Below are positions 45,258-57,330 of a DNA stretch of 64,000 nucleotides, piece by piece. This DNA comes from Atrina japonica (lineage: Eukaryota; Mollusca; Bivalvia; Pterioida; Pinnidae). The notes below the pieces were generated by a model that saw nothing but the letters and a program-made list of their open reading frames with translations, did not search any database and had not been told where the DNA came from. The first letter of the stretch is position 1. Every line of letters starts with the position of its first letter. Location: positions 1,518,501 to 1,582,500 of the forward strand of contig BROG01000044.1 of the NCBI GenBank assembly GCA_030159075.1, in the 5' to 3' direction. The position numbers and the translations under genes are program-made.

Positions 45258-45294
45258 CAGCGATATATAAAGCTATTAGCTTTATATATCGCTG
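45258..45294. repeat. Perfect 17-bp hairpin
   Basis: Arms 45258-45274 and 45278-45294 (CAGCGATATATAAAGCT type) are perfectly complementary around a 3-nt loop. A shorter relative, CAGCGATACATCGCTG, is at 44887-44902. Confidence 0.85.
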
Positions 45295-45376
45295 CATATA
45301 CATACACAAAAATTCCTAAATTTTGGCTCTATATGGTGCATGGGTGCATTAGATCAGGCAGTGTACTTGTTATTTG

Positions 45377-45856
45377 GGTGACATGTCGATAGTCCGACGG
45401 TCCGATAGTCCGACGGTCCGATAGTCCGACAGTTAAATCTCATGGCTATCAAGAGGATTAAACAGAACAAAAAGTCACTTAAATATTTGACGCAGTGTCT
45501 GCTTTGTCACCACGCAATTTGTAATAACTTTTTAAAAGCCATCTTATTGGGTTCAAACCATCTTTTCTCCATTAAATTGGTCAAATTGTGTCTTAAGACG
45601 GTCATCCCAAACATTTTCCCCTATTTTTAAAATAATTCTCTGATTTTGAAATTTTTTATACAAATTGTGTCGTTATTACAAATTGCGTGGTGACACTGCT
45701 TCTCCTCTGCAGCGAGTTCATCGAAACTTGACGGGAAGCAACTAGTTTTCTACTTATCAAATATGGCCGCACTGGCTTCTGACTGAACATGCATGGATAG
45801 TGCTCAGGTATGCGAACCGTCGGACTATCGAACCGTCGGACTATCGGGATGTCCCC
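45377..45856. mobile_element. Foldback element with nested inverted repeats and 8-bp TSD
   Basis: 480 bp. The ends GGTGACATGTCGATAGTCCG and GGGGACATCCCGATAGTCCG (right end inverted) each contain tandem 16-bp units CGATAGTCCGACGGTC. A second, perfect 23-bp inverted repeat is nested at 45506-45528 and 45672-45694. GTTATTTG is duplicated exactly at 45369-45376 and 45857-45864. The 8-bp duplication suggests hAT-type mobilisation. No transposase. Confidence 0.85.
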
Positions 45857-46400
45857 GTTATTTGTTTCAAATCATGTTTGTTGGCATATCTGTTATCATC
45901 GATAGCGGGATATCTTGTACGCTTTTGTCCATTACACGGATTAGAGGACAATGTGGGCTATACAGTGGGCTTTACAGCATGAATCAAAAGTTTCACATGG
46001 TACGTGTCATGTCGAACACTCTCCGCTGAGTTGAAACCAGACAGAAAACAGTGGCGTAGCTTGGTCCAGAAAAGTGGGAAGGGGGCACAACCTTTCAAAA
46101 TATTGAGAATGGATTATAGGGGCGGATCCAGAAAATTTCAAAGAGGGGCGTAACTTTTTTAGGGGGTGTTCTTTATGCAGTGGTGTAGGAAGTAAATCCA
46201 AAGATGGTTTTAAAAGGGGTCAGGTTTGAGGCTGGTGACATTAATTTAACTTGTTTATACTTTAAAAATTGATATTTAAACTTAAATTAAAATTGTTCAG
46301 GCAATGCATACTTCATAAATAGTAGAGTCATGATTCAATCAATAGTAGACTGATAATTTCAAGTTGGAGTGAGTGGTGTAAATCTTAAATAAAGTCGCCC

Positions 46401-46422
46401 CGGGGGGGGGGGGGGGGGGGGG
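46401..46422 (+). repeat. Poly-G tract
   Basis: Homopolymer inside a degraded 'GTGGCGTAG...GGGGG' repeat region (about 46050-46440, with a related inverted segment near 47165-47215). Confidence 0.9.
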
Positions 46423-46511
46423 CGAGGCGCAGAAATTTTTGGAAATTTGTCTTAATTTTTCGACTTTAATAGAAATGAAAGGATTTACACCCATTTTATC
46501 AAATTTCGGCG

Positions 46512-46513
<2 letters not shown>

Positions 46514-46539
<26 letters not shown>
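46514..46539. repeat. (CT)n microsatellite
   Basis: About 13 CT repeats. Confidence 0.95.
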
Positions 46540-46543
<4 letters not shown>

Positions 46544-46705
46544 CAGCACAGCACATATTCCTAAGTGTTGGATTAATTGTGAGGCAATATTTCATTAGGG
46601 GTAGGGTTTTACGCATCTTTCAGATATTATTTTTTTTATAATTTGGAATCCCTTTTTTCTACGTTCGACGCGAAAATACGCATAGCAATCCGTTAGTAAA
46701 CCACT

Positions 46706-47074
46706 TTACTTTATCGATCCTTCTAAAAAGAAGGTTGGATCAGAAAAAAGGGACTCAAGATCGGGACAGAATTTTGGCCCAGTATCCTCCATACATTGAA
46801 TTATGACATTTTTATCGCTAAAAATATCGTAGATGGTTTTATTCGGAAGCCCAATGAGGTATCCTCTACTGAGCTTCCAGACACAAAGACGCCATTTCCC
46901 AGTGGTCCAGGGTACGCTTCCCATAAATGCCCAATTATTAAACCCCAGAGAGTTAATTATCACATTGCGACTCGTTTTTATTCCGGCCAAAAATTGCATT
47001 TTGACATGCGTATCATTTATCAAAAATAAATTGAGTATCAGCAAACACAAATGCATGAGCATGATGAGGGACAT
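46706..47074 (-). CDS. Orphan 122-residue ORF, putative secreted protein
   Basis: A single open frame starting MSLIMLMHLCLLILNLFLIN (hydrophobic, signal-peptide-like), then SLGFNNWAFMGSVPWTTGKW, RLCVWKLSRGYLIGLPNKTI and a C-terminal part with two cysteines (QCMEDTGPKFCPD). Balanced composition and a cysteine/tryptophan content unlike the repeat-derived frames around it suggest it may be real or a recent pseudogene. No homologue recognised. It lies 2.1 kb upstream of the USO1 start on the same strand, between degraded repeats. Function unknown. Confidence 0.35.
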   Translation of the reverse strand: MSLIMLMHLCLLILNLFLINDTHVKMQFLAGIKTSRNVIINSLGFNNWAFMGSVPWTTGKWRLCVWKLSRGYLIGLPNKTIYDIFSDKNVIIQCMEDTGPKFCPDLESLFSDPTFFLEGSIK

Positions 47075-47499
47075 CAGAAAATTTTGGATTTTTTAAATTT
47101 CTGGGAAGCACTTTTTTTTTCTGGATTCCAAGCGTGTTGATAATGTATTTTTTAAAAATTGTATGTGAGAAAGTGTGGGGAGGGGGCACCCCTGGCCGCC
47201 CCGGTACCTATGCCTACACACATGTAATGTGTAAATAATTGGTAAGATATTTTGAAACAATGCAAAATTTGCCATGTTTACAATTAAATTTCCATATTCA
47301 TACAAGCTGAGGAAAAGAAAACGAAAATTTCTTTACCGAAATGATGACTAACAGGGAAAGAAGAGTATATAAAACTACATACCTGTCCCCCCGTCTCAAA
47401 AGTAGGGGATGTGCCTCCGATGCCCCTTTTGTCCGACACTCTTGGAAAATAATGGGTTTGTTTTTTTTAAATGACAATCAAACGTTCATGTTATTTTAT

Positions 47500-47770
47500 G
47501 TATGGCAAATATATCATTTTCATTCAAAGGGGCATTAGTTGTGTTTATCAAATGAAATTGTGTCTATTTTTTTCTACTCTCACTACTTGTACTTGATTAC
47601 AACAACAAATAAGAGCTAGACACATAAAATCTTATATTCCTATTTATTTTGTGAAAATAAGGTCCAAACTAAGGTTCTCATGAAATTTTTACAAAATACA
47701 TGGGAACTAAGAATTTGTATGTATATCTCTTTTTGTTATTGTATATCAATCTATGTAGGAAGAAAGAAAG
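47500..47770. repeat. Dispersed inverted-end repeat (AAAGGGGCATTA)
   Basis: The AAAGGGGCATTAGTTG start and the ATATCTCTTTTTGTTATTGT-ATATCAATCTA end correspond to 38838-38945 in rearranged orientation. Confidence 0.4.
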
Positions 47771-48616
47771 AAAAAAATTGAAAAAATAACACAGCTAATC
47801 CTCTTTAATGTCTATGTGTTTATGCATATTTCATATCATAGTTTTCAACAAAAATTGCGCTATTATCTTAATAGTTTAACCGTACTGTCCAGATTCTGCA
47901 TGTTGTCGTAGATATGATGCGCTAGATTTTTTCATTTCGATTTTTCATTTTTAGATTCGTAAAATGTTTAGGGAGACCAAATTAATTTTTGTATGTAAAC
48001 AAACGAAGAGTCTTCAAAGAATAAATAATCAGAGTACAGTTATCCGGTAAATAGAACAGGAACTTTCCTGTTTATGTATAATCATGAGCGTGATTCAGAC
48101 AAAAGTGTCTTTAATTGAATCAGGAAATAAATATTCAAAGAACATTAACAAAATAACTAAATCATTTAATTATGACTCCCTTAAAGTGGGCGTGTCCATA
48201 TCGTACAGTTGAGCCCGAGACTGTGGGAAATCGGAGTAAATAAACACAGAACGGCAACATATTGCTGTGGACGTATGGTATATTTTGATTGTTAGCCGAT
48301 ACCAAGGTGTGTAAATTAATTGTTTTTATGATATGGATGATGCATTTAGCAATATCAATTATTCTGAAAGACAGAGCCTATTTTTTTTATAGTCGTTTCA
48401 ACTTTCAGTTTACCGGTAGTCGCCGGTACTGTAGTTCTAGTAAGTTCGCGGTAGATTTTAAATGTTGCCATTGCTGACCTGTATCTCTCTCAGTCTCTGT
48501 GTAGGTTGGATATATACACTATTGCTACAGTGCAGGTGAGTCGTAAGAGATTATAAAGTAAGTTGAACTGACAGTTAGGATATATACAGGTCAAGGACTG
48601 AAATATGCTACAGTAC

Positions 48617-48717
48617 AGGGTTAACCACATAGTTATGTAAGTGGTTTTCGGAATATGGTCTCACAAGACAGGCAATCTTCTATGACAGTGGTCTCATAAG
48701 ACAGGTCCCACTGTATG
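48617..48717. mobile_element. MITE-like element, 'GTGGTCTC' family, copy 3
   Basis: TACAGGGTTAACCAC ... AGACAGGTCCCACTGTA, about 100 bp. Confidence 0.5.
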
Positions 48718-48877
48718 CGGTTTCTTGTCAATAATTAATAATTTGAATTTTATCATAGAAAGTTTCATATTCATTATTAAGTTTGTTCATTAATTGCAAT
48801 GTTAAGTGATTGACAAGATAGAAGTTATAATTTCTCAAATTTGTATTTAGTATGATATCAGTTGAAAAGATAAAATA

Positions 48878-49004
48878 CTGTCAAACCTTGTTATGTCAAA
48901 GTGGTCTGGACCAAGCAAAATAAATCGAGATAAAATGGCTACTGATATTACAAAAAAACAAAAAAAACAAGAATTTTTTGTGAAAATATTTATTCATTGT
49001 ATGT

Positions 49005-49043
<39 letters not shown>

Positions 49044-49301
49044 GATACAGAAGGCATTGTTGTTCAGCACTAGCCATATCTTCAACATAATTTAATGATG
49101 ATCTAAAAATATTAACCTGGGGATAAATGGTCATTTTCTCATTGAAATGAAGCATCAGGACCATGTTTCAACATCGACATTAGAGTTTTATCAGGTTTTA
49201 TTTTAGTAAGATATAGAAGGAAATTTGCCAGGACTGGTGCTTGATCTCGATTCAAGCGGGTAAATCGAGATAACCAATCTCAGCATGACAAGTTTTGACT
49301 G
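48878..49301. mobile_element. TA-flanked DNA element, C(T/A)GTCAAA ends
   Basis: 424 bp with ends CTGTCAAACCTTGTTATG and CAGTCAAAACTTGTCATG (inverted), TA at 48876-48877 and 49302-49303. AAATCGAGATAA occurs near both ends. It holds a 33-nt poly-A run at about 49009-49041. Confidence 0.68.
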
Positions 49302-50057
49302 TACATATACATGAAACTTAAAGTAGAAGGAAAAGTTTATCGAAATAAAATCTGAAAAGTAGAGCAGATAAATACATAAAAATAATCATACATGCCTTAA
49401 ACATAAAAAAATATTATATATCCAAGTCTAACTGTAAAAGAGATGTTTTTTGAACAGGAAAATACAATATTTAAACTAATGCCATTGCATTTGACACAAT
49501 AAGTGCCCAGGGTACTAAAAAAATGAAAAAAAGGGGCTGGCCCCTATTAGTTATTTATTCTATAAGGCATGGTGGTAAAGTTTTTGTAGTTATTATTGAG
49601 GGCACCTATCAACATATTTCTGTTGCTGGGGTAGGTGGGGTGGATCCTAGAGATAAACTGTTACTTGCATTTTCCTGGTCCACATCTCCTCTCCAATCAG
49701 CTAGAAAAATTCTTGATCATGTGTAAAAAAAGGTGAGTAAATCTAAAATATAAGTCGAGTAGCACTTACCCATTTGTAATGGGACATGGAGCACTTATTG
49801 GGTAGCATACAGTATATTACTTGTCATATAAATCAACAAAGGAACAAAAATTTCATGTTCAATACATGCTCTATCTACATGTATGAAGTAGCCGAGTACA
49901 CCTACTACAGGTGTGTTACATTTGATGTAAGAGATTGTCATATAATTCAAATGTTTGTTTTAATTCAGTGTTGACTGGAGGAATGATCTGTATCTTGTCG
50001 TCTCATCTTATTTTATTTCTAAGGATTTATTTGATGTTATGCTCTGAAAGTCCATTT

Positions 50058-50147
50058 ACTCATTCACCCATAAAGACACATTTGGGCTGGTCTAATTTAT
50101 GTCATTGATTGATGGAAGAGTCCATTGTTTTCAGGGGATGATAAGTT
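50058..50147. mobile_element. 87-bp miniature inverted-repeat element, copy 3
   Basis: ACTCATTCACCCATAAAGAC ... TCAGGGGATGATAAGTT; a half copy follows at 50707-50762. Confidence 0.6.
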
Positions 50148-50918
50148 AATTTTGTTGCAACAATTTGATATATATATAGTCTAATATAACCTATTTTATG
50201 TTCAGTGGAAATCCTGCCCAGATTTTAAGATATTGTTTTGGTGTGTGAAAATGTTTTTGACCTATCTGTAGATGTAATGAGCAGAGCAGATGCTGACCAT
50301 GCTCACTTTTGCTTAACTTAATATAAACGCTAACCGTCCAGCCACAAAAGCTAGCTGATGGACTAGACAGTTAATCTGCCTACATTTATGACTGTTACAA
50401 TACTCTCCTCTCCACCATTGTATTTAAATGCATTTTGTATGGAGGTTTTGAAGTTTAACAGAATAAATTGAGATGTATTGATATTACAGTAGATAAAATA
50501 TTATTACATTAAGCAGTGATGTAAATGGATCTATTAAAATTTGACTGATCTAGAGTTCAAATTTACATCTTTTTTTCTAATAAATTAAATCATACCTATG
50601 TAGAGATTGAGGGTGTTGACATTAAGATTATTTATACCTGTATTTCACTGAGCCAAATAAGTTTATATCTATATAATAGCTAGAGATACAAACAGGACTG
50701 TTAATTGCTGTAAATCAATTATTTAGACCAGTCAAAATGTGTCTGTAGAGGTGAATGAGTTACGGATATCAGTATATGGAATAAAGTCCCTTCAGGATAT
50801 ACAATACTGTTACATGTAACGATGTACTTTTGTCAGTCATTTCCTTTTTAGTCATTTTTAAGATTTTTTTTTAAATAAAAGGAAAGACTAATATTAAAAT
50901 AATAAGATTGCATGAAAT

Positions 50919-51063
50919 ACAGTGGAACCTGTCTTGGTAGGAGGCCATAACCCATATTGACCACTGAAACTCTTTTGGTCTGTATAAGTTGGTATTTTAG
51001 AATGTGATCTCAAAATACAGGTGGTCTTTTATGACAGAGGTCTCTCAAGACAGGTTCCATTTT
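50919..51063. mobile_element. MITE-like element, 'GTGGTCTC' family, copy 4
   Basis: TACAGTGGAACCTGTCTTGG ... TCAAGACAGGTTCCA. Confidence 0.55.
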
Positions 51064-51064
51064 G

Positions 51065-51170
51065 GAGTGTATGTTTTTCTGAAAGCTTATAAAAATGCAA
51101 CAAAATGAGCCATGTTAGCACTCTGATCGTTGGGGAGTTTAGGAGTTTTGGAGTAAAAGCCATGAAAAAA
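51065..51170 (-). repeat. Inverted copy of the 350-bp repeat at 62640-63450
   Basis: Complementary to about 62650-62760: ATGAGC(C/T)ATGTTAG, GTTTAGGAGTTTTGGAG and the GCTTATAAAAATGC/GCCTATCAAAATTC segment align in order. Confidence 0.75.
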
Positions 51171-51179
51171 TAACAAAGT

Positions 51180-52265
51180 CTTTTGTCCTTGATCTATGTT
51201 TCACACAAGTCAGGGAGACTACAGGTGACATAAGTTTTTTTGTTCCTCCTGTTAAGTCTGCTTATAAAAATCACCAATTAGCACCCATTACTTATGATGA
51301 AAAAATTCATGTTTTTCCTTGTTAATGTCACCAATTATCATTACTTATGATTTTGACCAATTAATCCCAATGACCTTGGAAAAGTATACACTTCTACAGA
51401 AAGTCAAAGAGACTAACTGACAAAAGTTTCATGTTCTTGTGTTAAGACAGTTATTGCGGAACATAAAATTTAACGTTTTCGTACCTGTGACCTTGACATT
51501 TGACTCTATGACCTTGAAAAAATATACAGTTCTTGAGAAAGTCTCCTAGACTAACAGACAAAAGTTTCATGTTCCTGTTTTAAGTCTCACCAGTTATCGC
51601 AGAACATAAAATTTCACGTTGGTCACTCTGACCTTGACCTTTGACCCTATGACCTTGAAAAGGTATGCACTTCTAAAAAAAGCACAGAAGACGAACTGGT
51701 AGAAGATTCATGCTCCTGTGTTAAGTCTGTCACCAGTTATTGCGGAACATAAATTTTCACGTTGTGGTCTCTGTGACCATGACCTTTGACCCTATAACCT
51801 TGAAATGTAATACACTTCTAGAGAAAGTCTAGGGGATCAACTGACAGAAGATTCATGTTCCTGTGCTAAGTCTGTCACCAGTTATCGCGGAACATGATAT
51901 TTCACTTTTTGGTCTGTGGCCTCCCTTTGACCTTATGACCTTGGAAAAGTATACAGGTCTAGAGAAAGCCTAGGAGAATGACTGACAGAAGATTCATGCA
52001 CCTGAGTTAAGTCTGTCACCAGTTATCCTCGAACAAAATTTTACATTTTGGTCTCTGTGACCTTGACCTTTGACCCTGTGACCTTGGAAAGGTATAAACT
52101 TCTAGAGGAAGTCCAGGAGACTACCGGACAGAAGTTTCATGTTCCTGTGTTAAGTCTGTCACCAGTTATCGCGGAACATGATATTTCACTTTTTGGTCTG
52201 TGGCCTTCACCTTTGACCTTATGACCTTGGAAAAGTATACAGGTCTAGAGAAAGCCTAGAGAAAC
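51180..52265 (-). repeat. AGGTCA satellite array, about 143-bp units (left)
   Basis: About seven tandem units with 'CACCAGTTATCGCGGAACAT', 'TTTCACGTTTTGGTCTCTGT' and TGACCTTGACCTTTGACCC. CACCAGTTAT recurs near 51588, 51731, 51877, 52017 and 52160. The first unit (TTTTGTCCTTGATCTATGTT) is the same as the first unit of the right array at 59508. Confidence 0.9.
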
Positions 52266-52539
52266 TCATTATTATATACAAAATATCTGTTCATACTAGC
52301 TTTTTATATCGCTGATATGACTGACCGTTACAGAAAATTTATTATGAAAGATTTTGAATTCAAACAAAGGAAGCGGGAATTTTGATCAGAACACCTCGGG
52401 TTTATTATTTTCTAAACATGCATCCGAATGACTTTCTGTTTGCGGAAAATGGAACAAGATGTGTTTACCAGTATTTGTGTGGCTGGTTGAGTTCCTCCCG
52501 TATTTATGCGTGTGGAGTACCAAGTACCATAGGCCTAAA

Positions 52540-52592
52540 TTTGAAGCCCTTCACCGGCATTTGGTGACGTCTCCATATGAGTGAAAGAATTA
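52540..52592 (+). mobile_element. SINE family 1 fragment
   Basis: GACGTCTCCATATGAGTGAA with GAAGCCCTTCACCGGCATTT, complementary to the body of the SINE at 22388. Only a piece remains. Confidence 0.6.
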
Positions 52593-52775
52593 CCCTTAGA
52601 AGACTATGACAAAGAGTCTCGAAATGAGGTACCTCCCGCTTTGTGATCATCATGATTTGTGCTACTAGTAATAAAATGTCATTTTCTCTCTGTGATTCCA
52701 CAAGATGCATTCTATTGCCACGGGCCTGCAAATTGAGGAAAGTTTGATGAAGTTCATCAAGAACCTATTTTGAAC

Positions 52776-52852
52776 ACACCCAGAGGTCGAATTGCAGGCT
52801 AAGAATTGCAGACTGGCCGTTTCGTAAATCGAATTGCGGGCTACCTTCACAC
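52776..52852 (+). repeat. Left member of a 6-kb-spaced inverted repeat
   Basis: ACCCAGAGGTCGAATTGCAG ... TTTCGTAAATCGAATTGCGG is the inverse of the sequence at 58890-58996. A small hairpin CCTTCACAC/GTGTGGAAGG follows directly. Confidence 0.7.
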
Positions 52853-53459
52853 TCGTGTGGAAGGCCTAGCACGGAAAAGAACCATCACTGGATTGGCGCC
52901 TGTCTATAGCACAGGACAAAAATTTATGTCCATATAAATGAAAGATCCTGGGTTTAAAAAAATTAACAAGCAAAATTCAAATTTCAATTATCCAAATTCC
53001 AAAACTTTTTACTTTTATTTATTATTTTTTTAATTTTTATTTAATATTTTGTTATTCATTATTTCGTGTTACAATGAACCATGAGGAATAAATTCCCTTG
53101 TGTCGTGTTCTAAATTTTGAATTACCGCCGGGTGGATGCAATTCAAAATTTTGATCATGACAACAAGTATTAATATATAAATTATCCTAAACACCATTCC
53201 AGTTCATAAAAAATTGCAACACATGCATAAGGAAGTGACGAGGAACAACATGCATATTGCAAAAATTTATACTTGCCTGTACATGTATTTAACTATCTGT
53301 AAGAAAAAGAAATATCAAAATATTTTAAGTTAGCGAGAACGAAAATGGTAGATTAAAATATCAGTCAATGTATAAACAGAATTAAACTTTAAAATTACGA
53401 AAACATATTTCAAAAATAAATAATTGAGAACGGGCAAATGAATAAAATGTTCGACAAAA

Positions 53460-54400
53460 CCACCACTGTCAACCATGATTCACGCAGAAATGTTCAATGA
53501 GAATGAGAAATGAGAATTACAGTGAAGTGCCCTATGGATGGTACAGCCATAATACCAATTCCCCGCCTAAGCAACTACTCCCGCAAGGAGCACGACTACA
53601 CGGATTTCGCCCTTAGGTGGAGGTCTTCCCCATGTCATCTTGCTACTTTTTTCCGAGCGGCAACTGTTTGAAACCTGTGTGGAGATGCGTCCACTTCAAT
53701 TCCCTAAAAAATAAGAACTGAAAAGAATAAGAACGGAGAATTGAAGTGCCAAATGGATGGTACAGCCGTACGTATTACCAATTCCACGCCTAAGCAACTA
53801 CTCCCGCAAGGAGCACGACTACACTGATTTCGCCCTAAGGTGGAGGTCTTCCCCATGTCATCTTGCTACTTTTTTCCGAGCGGCAACTGTTTGAAACCCG
53901 TGTGGAGATGCGCCCATTTTGATATAATAAATAATTCTATGAGAAAGAAAATAATACTCCCCTATAATAACCTTTAACTGCTCCAAACTGCACAATGTTT
54001 TGAGGGCCTTCAATATTGTATTACGGATTTCGCCCTTAGGTGGAGGTCTTCCCCATTCATCTTTTTTGACACTGAAAAATGATGAAACCTGTTTTAGTTG
54101 GCGTCCACTTCAATTCACTAAAAAAGATTAAAACAAGCATTATTTTGCAGTTACAAAACACACACTAACAACACACACAAGAATTAATTTGGAGAAAAAC
54201 ATATAATAAATTAATAAAAAACAATATAATAGACACATGTATCAGGTGGAGGTCTTTCATTGTGATATTTTTTCAACATTTTGAAAAAACAGAACAAATC
54301 TTACAATTCCCTAAATAAAAGATTGAAAAAGAAAGATGATAGTGATGTCATGCACAATGTGCCATGTTAGTACCAAGTGCTGTTAGATGTTCAAAAGAAT
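53460..54400. repeat. Duplicated block, copy 1
   Basis: About 930 bp repeated at 57330-58262: the same order of two GC-rich cores (53552-53660 and 53769-53900), GAAAGAAAATAATACTCCCC, TTTTGAGGGCCTTC, AAACAAGCATTATTTTGCAG, ACACACAAGAATTAATTT and AGTGCTGTTAGATGTT. A partial third core (54025-54062) exists only here. Confidence 0.8.
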
Positions 54401-54559
54401 TACAGTGCTGCTGCTATGGATTTCGAAATGAATCTTTTACTATCTTAGGCATTGATTTTAATGTAGACCTTCACAGAATTTCCAAAAATAAACTATGATA
54501 AAAAACTAGTACGGAGAAACTGAAATCAATTATCAAAATCTTGGAATAGAAAGAAGATT

Positions 54560-55910
54560 AACTCCAATAGTTCAAAGTTCAAATCATAAAATCTTTATTA
54601 TGGTTCTCAATTTAACCATTTTATTTATATCTCTTTAGCCAAATCCAAATGAAAATTTTTGCTTAAAAAAGGGTTAACACTGAACTATACAACTTTTTGT
54701 GGGATAGTAAAGTTGAATAAAGTCAAAAGAGACATAGTTGTGAAGAAATATATAGAGGGGGGACTTAACATGATACATCGTTACATCTTTTTATTGAATC
54801 TCTAAAATTAACATGGATTCGAAAGGTTTTACTGTAGGGTTCTAGTAAGTGGCAAGACATTCTAAAAACAAATATTGATGTATACAAACTAGCTAACTGT
54901 GGTAGTGACTATATTAATAAATGACAAAAAATAAACTTGATAATATGTTTTTGGAGGGATGTTTTCAAGTATGGATAAAAGTAGCAGAAAAATTTGAAAA
55001 CCAAAATGAATTACATAAATTCAGTTGCAGAAATTCCAATATGGTTTAATAAATCCTTCTCCTTTAATAATAAAAGTATTTTTTATAAAGAATGGTTTAA
55101 TAATGGAGTGATTTTCATAAATGATTTTATAAAAGATCATGAAAATCTCATTTTTTATAATCTGGAAGAACCTAAAAAACCAAGCCTATGGCTCAGATTG
55201 GAGTCTAATTTCTTACAGTATTATGGTATGCTTGTCAAAAATGGGTGCCATAAATACATTAACAAAGTGATAAGCCATGGGTGCAATGGGGACTTTGCTA
55301 ATCCTAATATACCTGTAAACATAAAAATGATCCAGATAAAAAACAAACTGCGGTGGTAAAACGTTTATACAATTTACTAATTAACAACAATTCTGTAACT
55401 TTTTCTCTGGAAGAAAAAATGGGATAATAATTTTCGATTTTGATGAATGACGACTACATGGATAAAAAATATATATAAAATTCCTTTTAAAGTAACAACA
55501 CAATCTACTTTACAGTGGCTTAGCGTTACAGAATAAATATGCAGCTATTTTAACTACAAAACCTACCTATATAGAGCTGGTTTAGTGAATAGTCCTTGGT
55601 TGTGGTAATAGGACTGTAAAAGAGAAATTGAAACAATTGAACATTCCCTGTGGGAATGTGAGTGTGGGTCAAAAATTTTTGAATGATATTTGTGGCTTAT
55701 TAGATTCTCTTCATATTCCATAGTAACTTTAACAAAGAAACTTTTATATTTGGTCTATTCAATATTTTTGAATGGGATATACAACACTGTTGACAATAAA
55801 ATTTTTGTTAATTATAAAACATCACATCTCTTAAAACAAGATGAGTTTACAGCAGCCTTTATCAATAAGATGTCTGAGACTTTTGATAAAGGACCACTAT
55901 AACACTTACC
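54560..55910 (+). pseudogene. Decayed LINE (L1/Tx1-like), 3' part of ORF2
   Basis: Broken frames reproduce the C-terminal region of LINE ORF2: NYTTFLWDSKVE, then KLTWIRKVLL ... SSKWQDIL, then the frame 54994-55359 with EIPIWFNKSFSFNNKSIFYK and NNGVIFINDFI, then EHSLWECECG. Stops and frameshifts are frequent, and the fingers/palm reverse transcriptase part is absent. A T-rich stretch at 56009-56035 may be related to its 3' end. The clade assignment is from memory of family motifs. Confidence 0.7.
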
Positions 55911-56499
55911 TCTAAAATATATTCTAATAGTAAAGAGGACAAATACAAACAACTGTTTAATAGCTTGAATGGTCTAAATGGGAAAGTTTACTTGAAATCT
56001 CCCTGTCTAAATTTTTTTTTTTTTTTTTTTTTTTTACTTGTCTAGGCGTTTTTAAAAGACAAATATGAGGTACTTTTGACAGGGTAAATATATTTTTTTT
56101 CTTTAACTAAAAGTATGTCCTTTAACAATTAAGACATTTCTTGTTAGTCCCCTCACTCCTGCTTCATCATTATAAAAAATATATCAAACATCTTTAATAT
56201 TAAAAAATACTTTAGACTTCCTTTCACTTTCAGGGACTCTATCCTCCTCTTTTTCTTTTTTTTCTCTGATAGAGTTCTCTACCTTTACCCAAACTCAGTA
56301 CAAATTTACAAAAAGACATTAATATATATGTATATATATAGCCTAAGATATAGAGAAATAAAATATGTATGAAAATGAGGTGAATATACTTGTATAGAGA
56401 GGAGAATGTTTGTATGCAAATGTAAATCAATATGTCAAACTATAAATTTCGATGTAATTTGTACTGCAAATACTTTCAAAAATAAAATAAATATAAAAA

Positions 56500-57330
56500 A
56501 AAAAATAATACCAATTCCCCGCCTAAGCAACTACTCCCGCAAGGAGCACGACTACACGGATTTCGCCCATAGGTGGAGGTCTTCCCCATGTCATCTTGCT
56601 ACTTTTTCCGACCCTGCAACTGCCATTTTGAAACTTGGGCAGTTGTGTTGAGTTCCGCTCGTGACTACCCCTTTGCCACTTCAATTCCCTAAAAAATAAG
56701 AACTGAAAAAAAAGAAAGAGTAGTGAATGAAATGCACAACAAAACCACCACTGTCAACCAAGATTCACACAGAAATGTTCACAAGAATTACAGTGAAGTA
56801 CCCAGTGGACGGTACAGCCATAATACCAATTCCCCGCCTAAGCAACTACTCCCGCAAGGAGCACGACTACACGGATTTCGCCCGTTAGGTGGAGGTCTTG
56901 CCCCATGTCATCTTGCTGGGTATTTTTTTCCGGGTTATTTGCGGCAAACTGTTTTGAAACCAAAAATTGGGAAAAATGACAAAGAGATGTGTCCACTTCA
57001 ATTCCCTAAAAAATCCGAACTGAAAAAAAAGAACGAGTAAGTGAAATGAAATGCACTCTCAACAAACCACCATTGTCAACCAAGATTCACGCAGAAATGT
57101 TCACAAGAATTACAGTGAAGTACCCAGGTTTAAACGGTACAGCCATAATACCAATTCCCCGCCTAAGCAACTACTGTCCTGCAAGGAGCACGACTACACG
57201 GATTTCGCCCCTTAGGTGGAGTTTTCTTCCCCATGTCATCTTGCTACTTTTTTTCCGAGGCGCTTGCTAACTGTTTGAAACCTGTGTGGAGATGCGTCCA
57301 CTTCAATTCCCTAAAAAAAAGAAAGAGTAG
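56500..57330. repeat. Three tandem copies of the unrecognised GC-rich core
   Basis: Cores at 56508-56625, 56822-56960 and 57147-57285, each flanked by TTCAATTCCCTAAAAAATA-type A-rich sequence and CCACCACTGTCAACCA. Core words: CCCCGCCTAAGCAACTACTC, GCAAGGAGCACGACTACACG, GATTTCGCCC, AGGTGGAGGTCTTCCCCATG. No RNA or protein gene recognised. Confidence 0.75.

Noticed and set aside
54994..55359. Independent 121-residue protein gene
   Set aside because: The sequence resembles the C-terminal part of LINE ORF2 and is flanked by frameshifted remnants of the same element.
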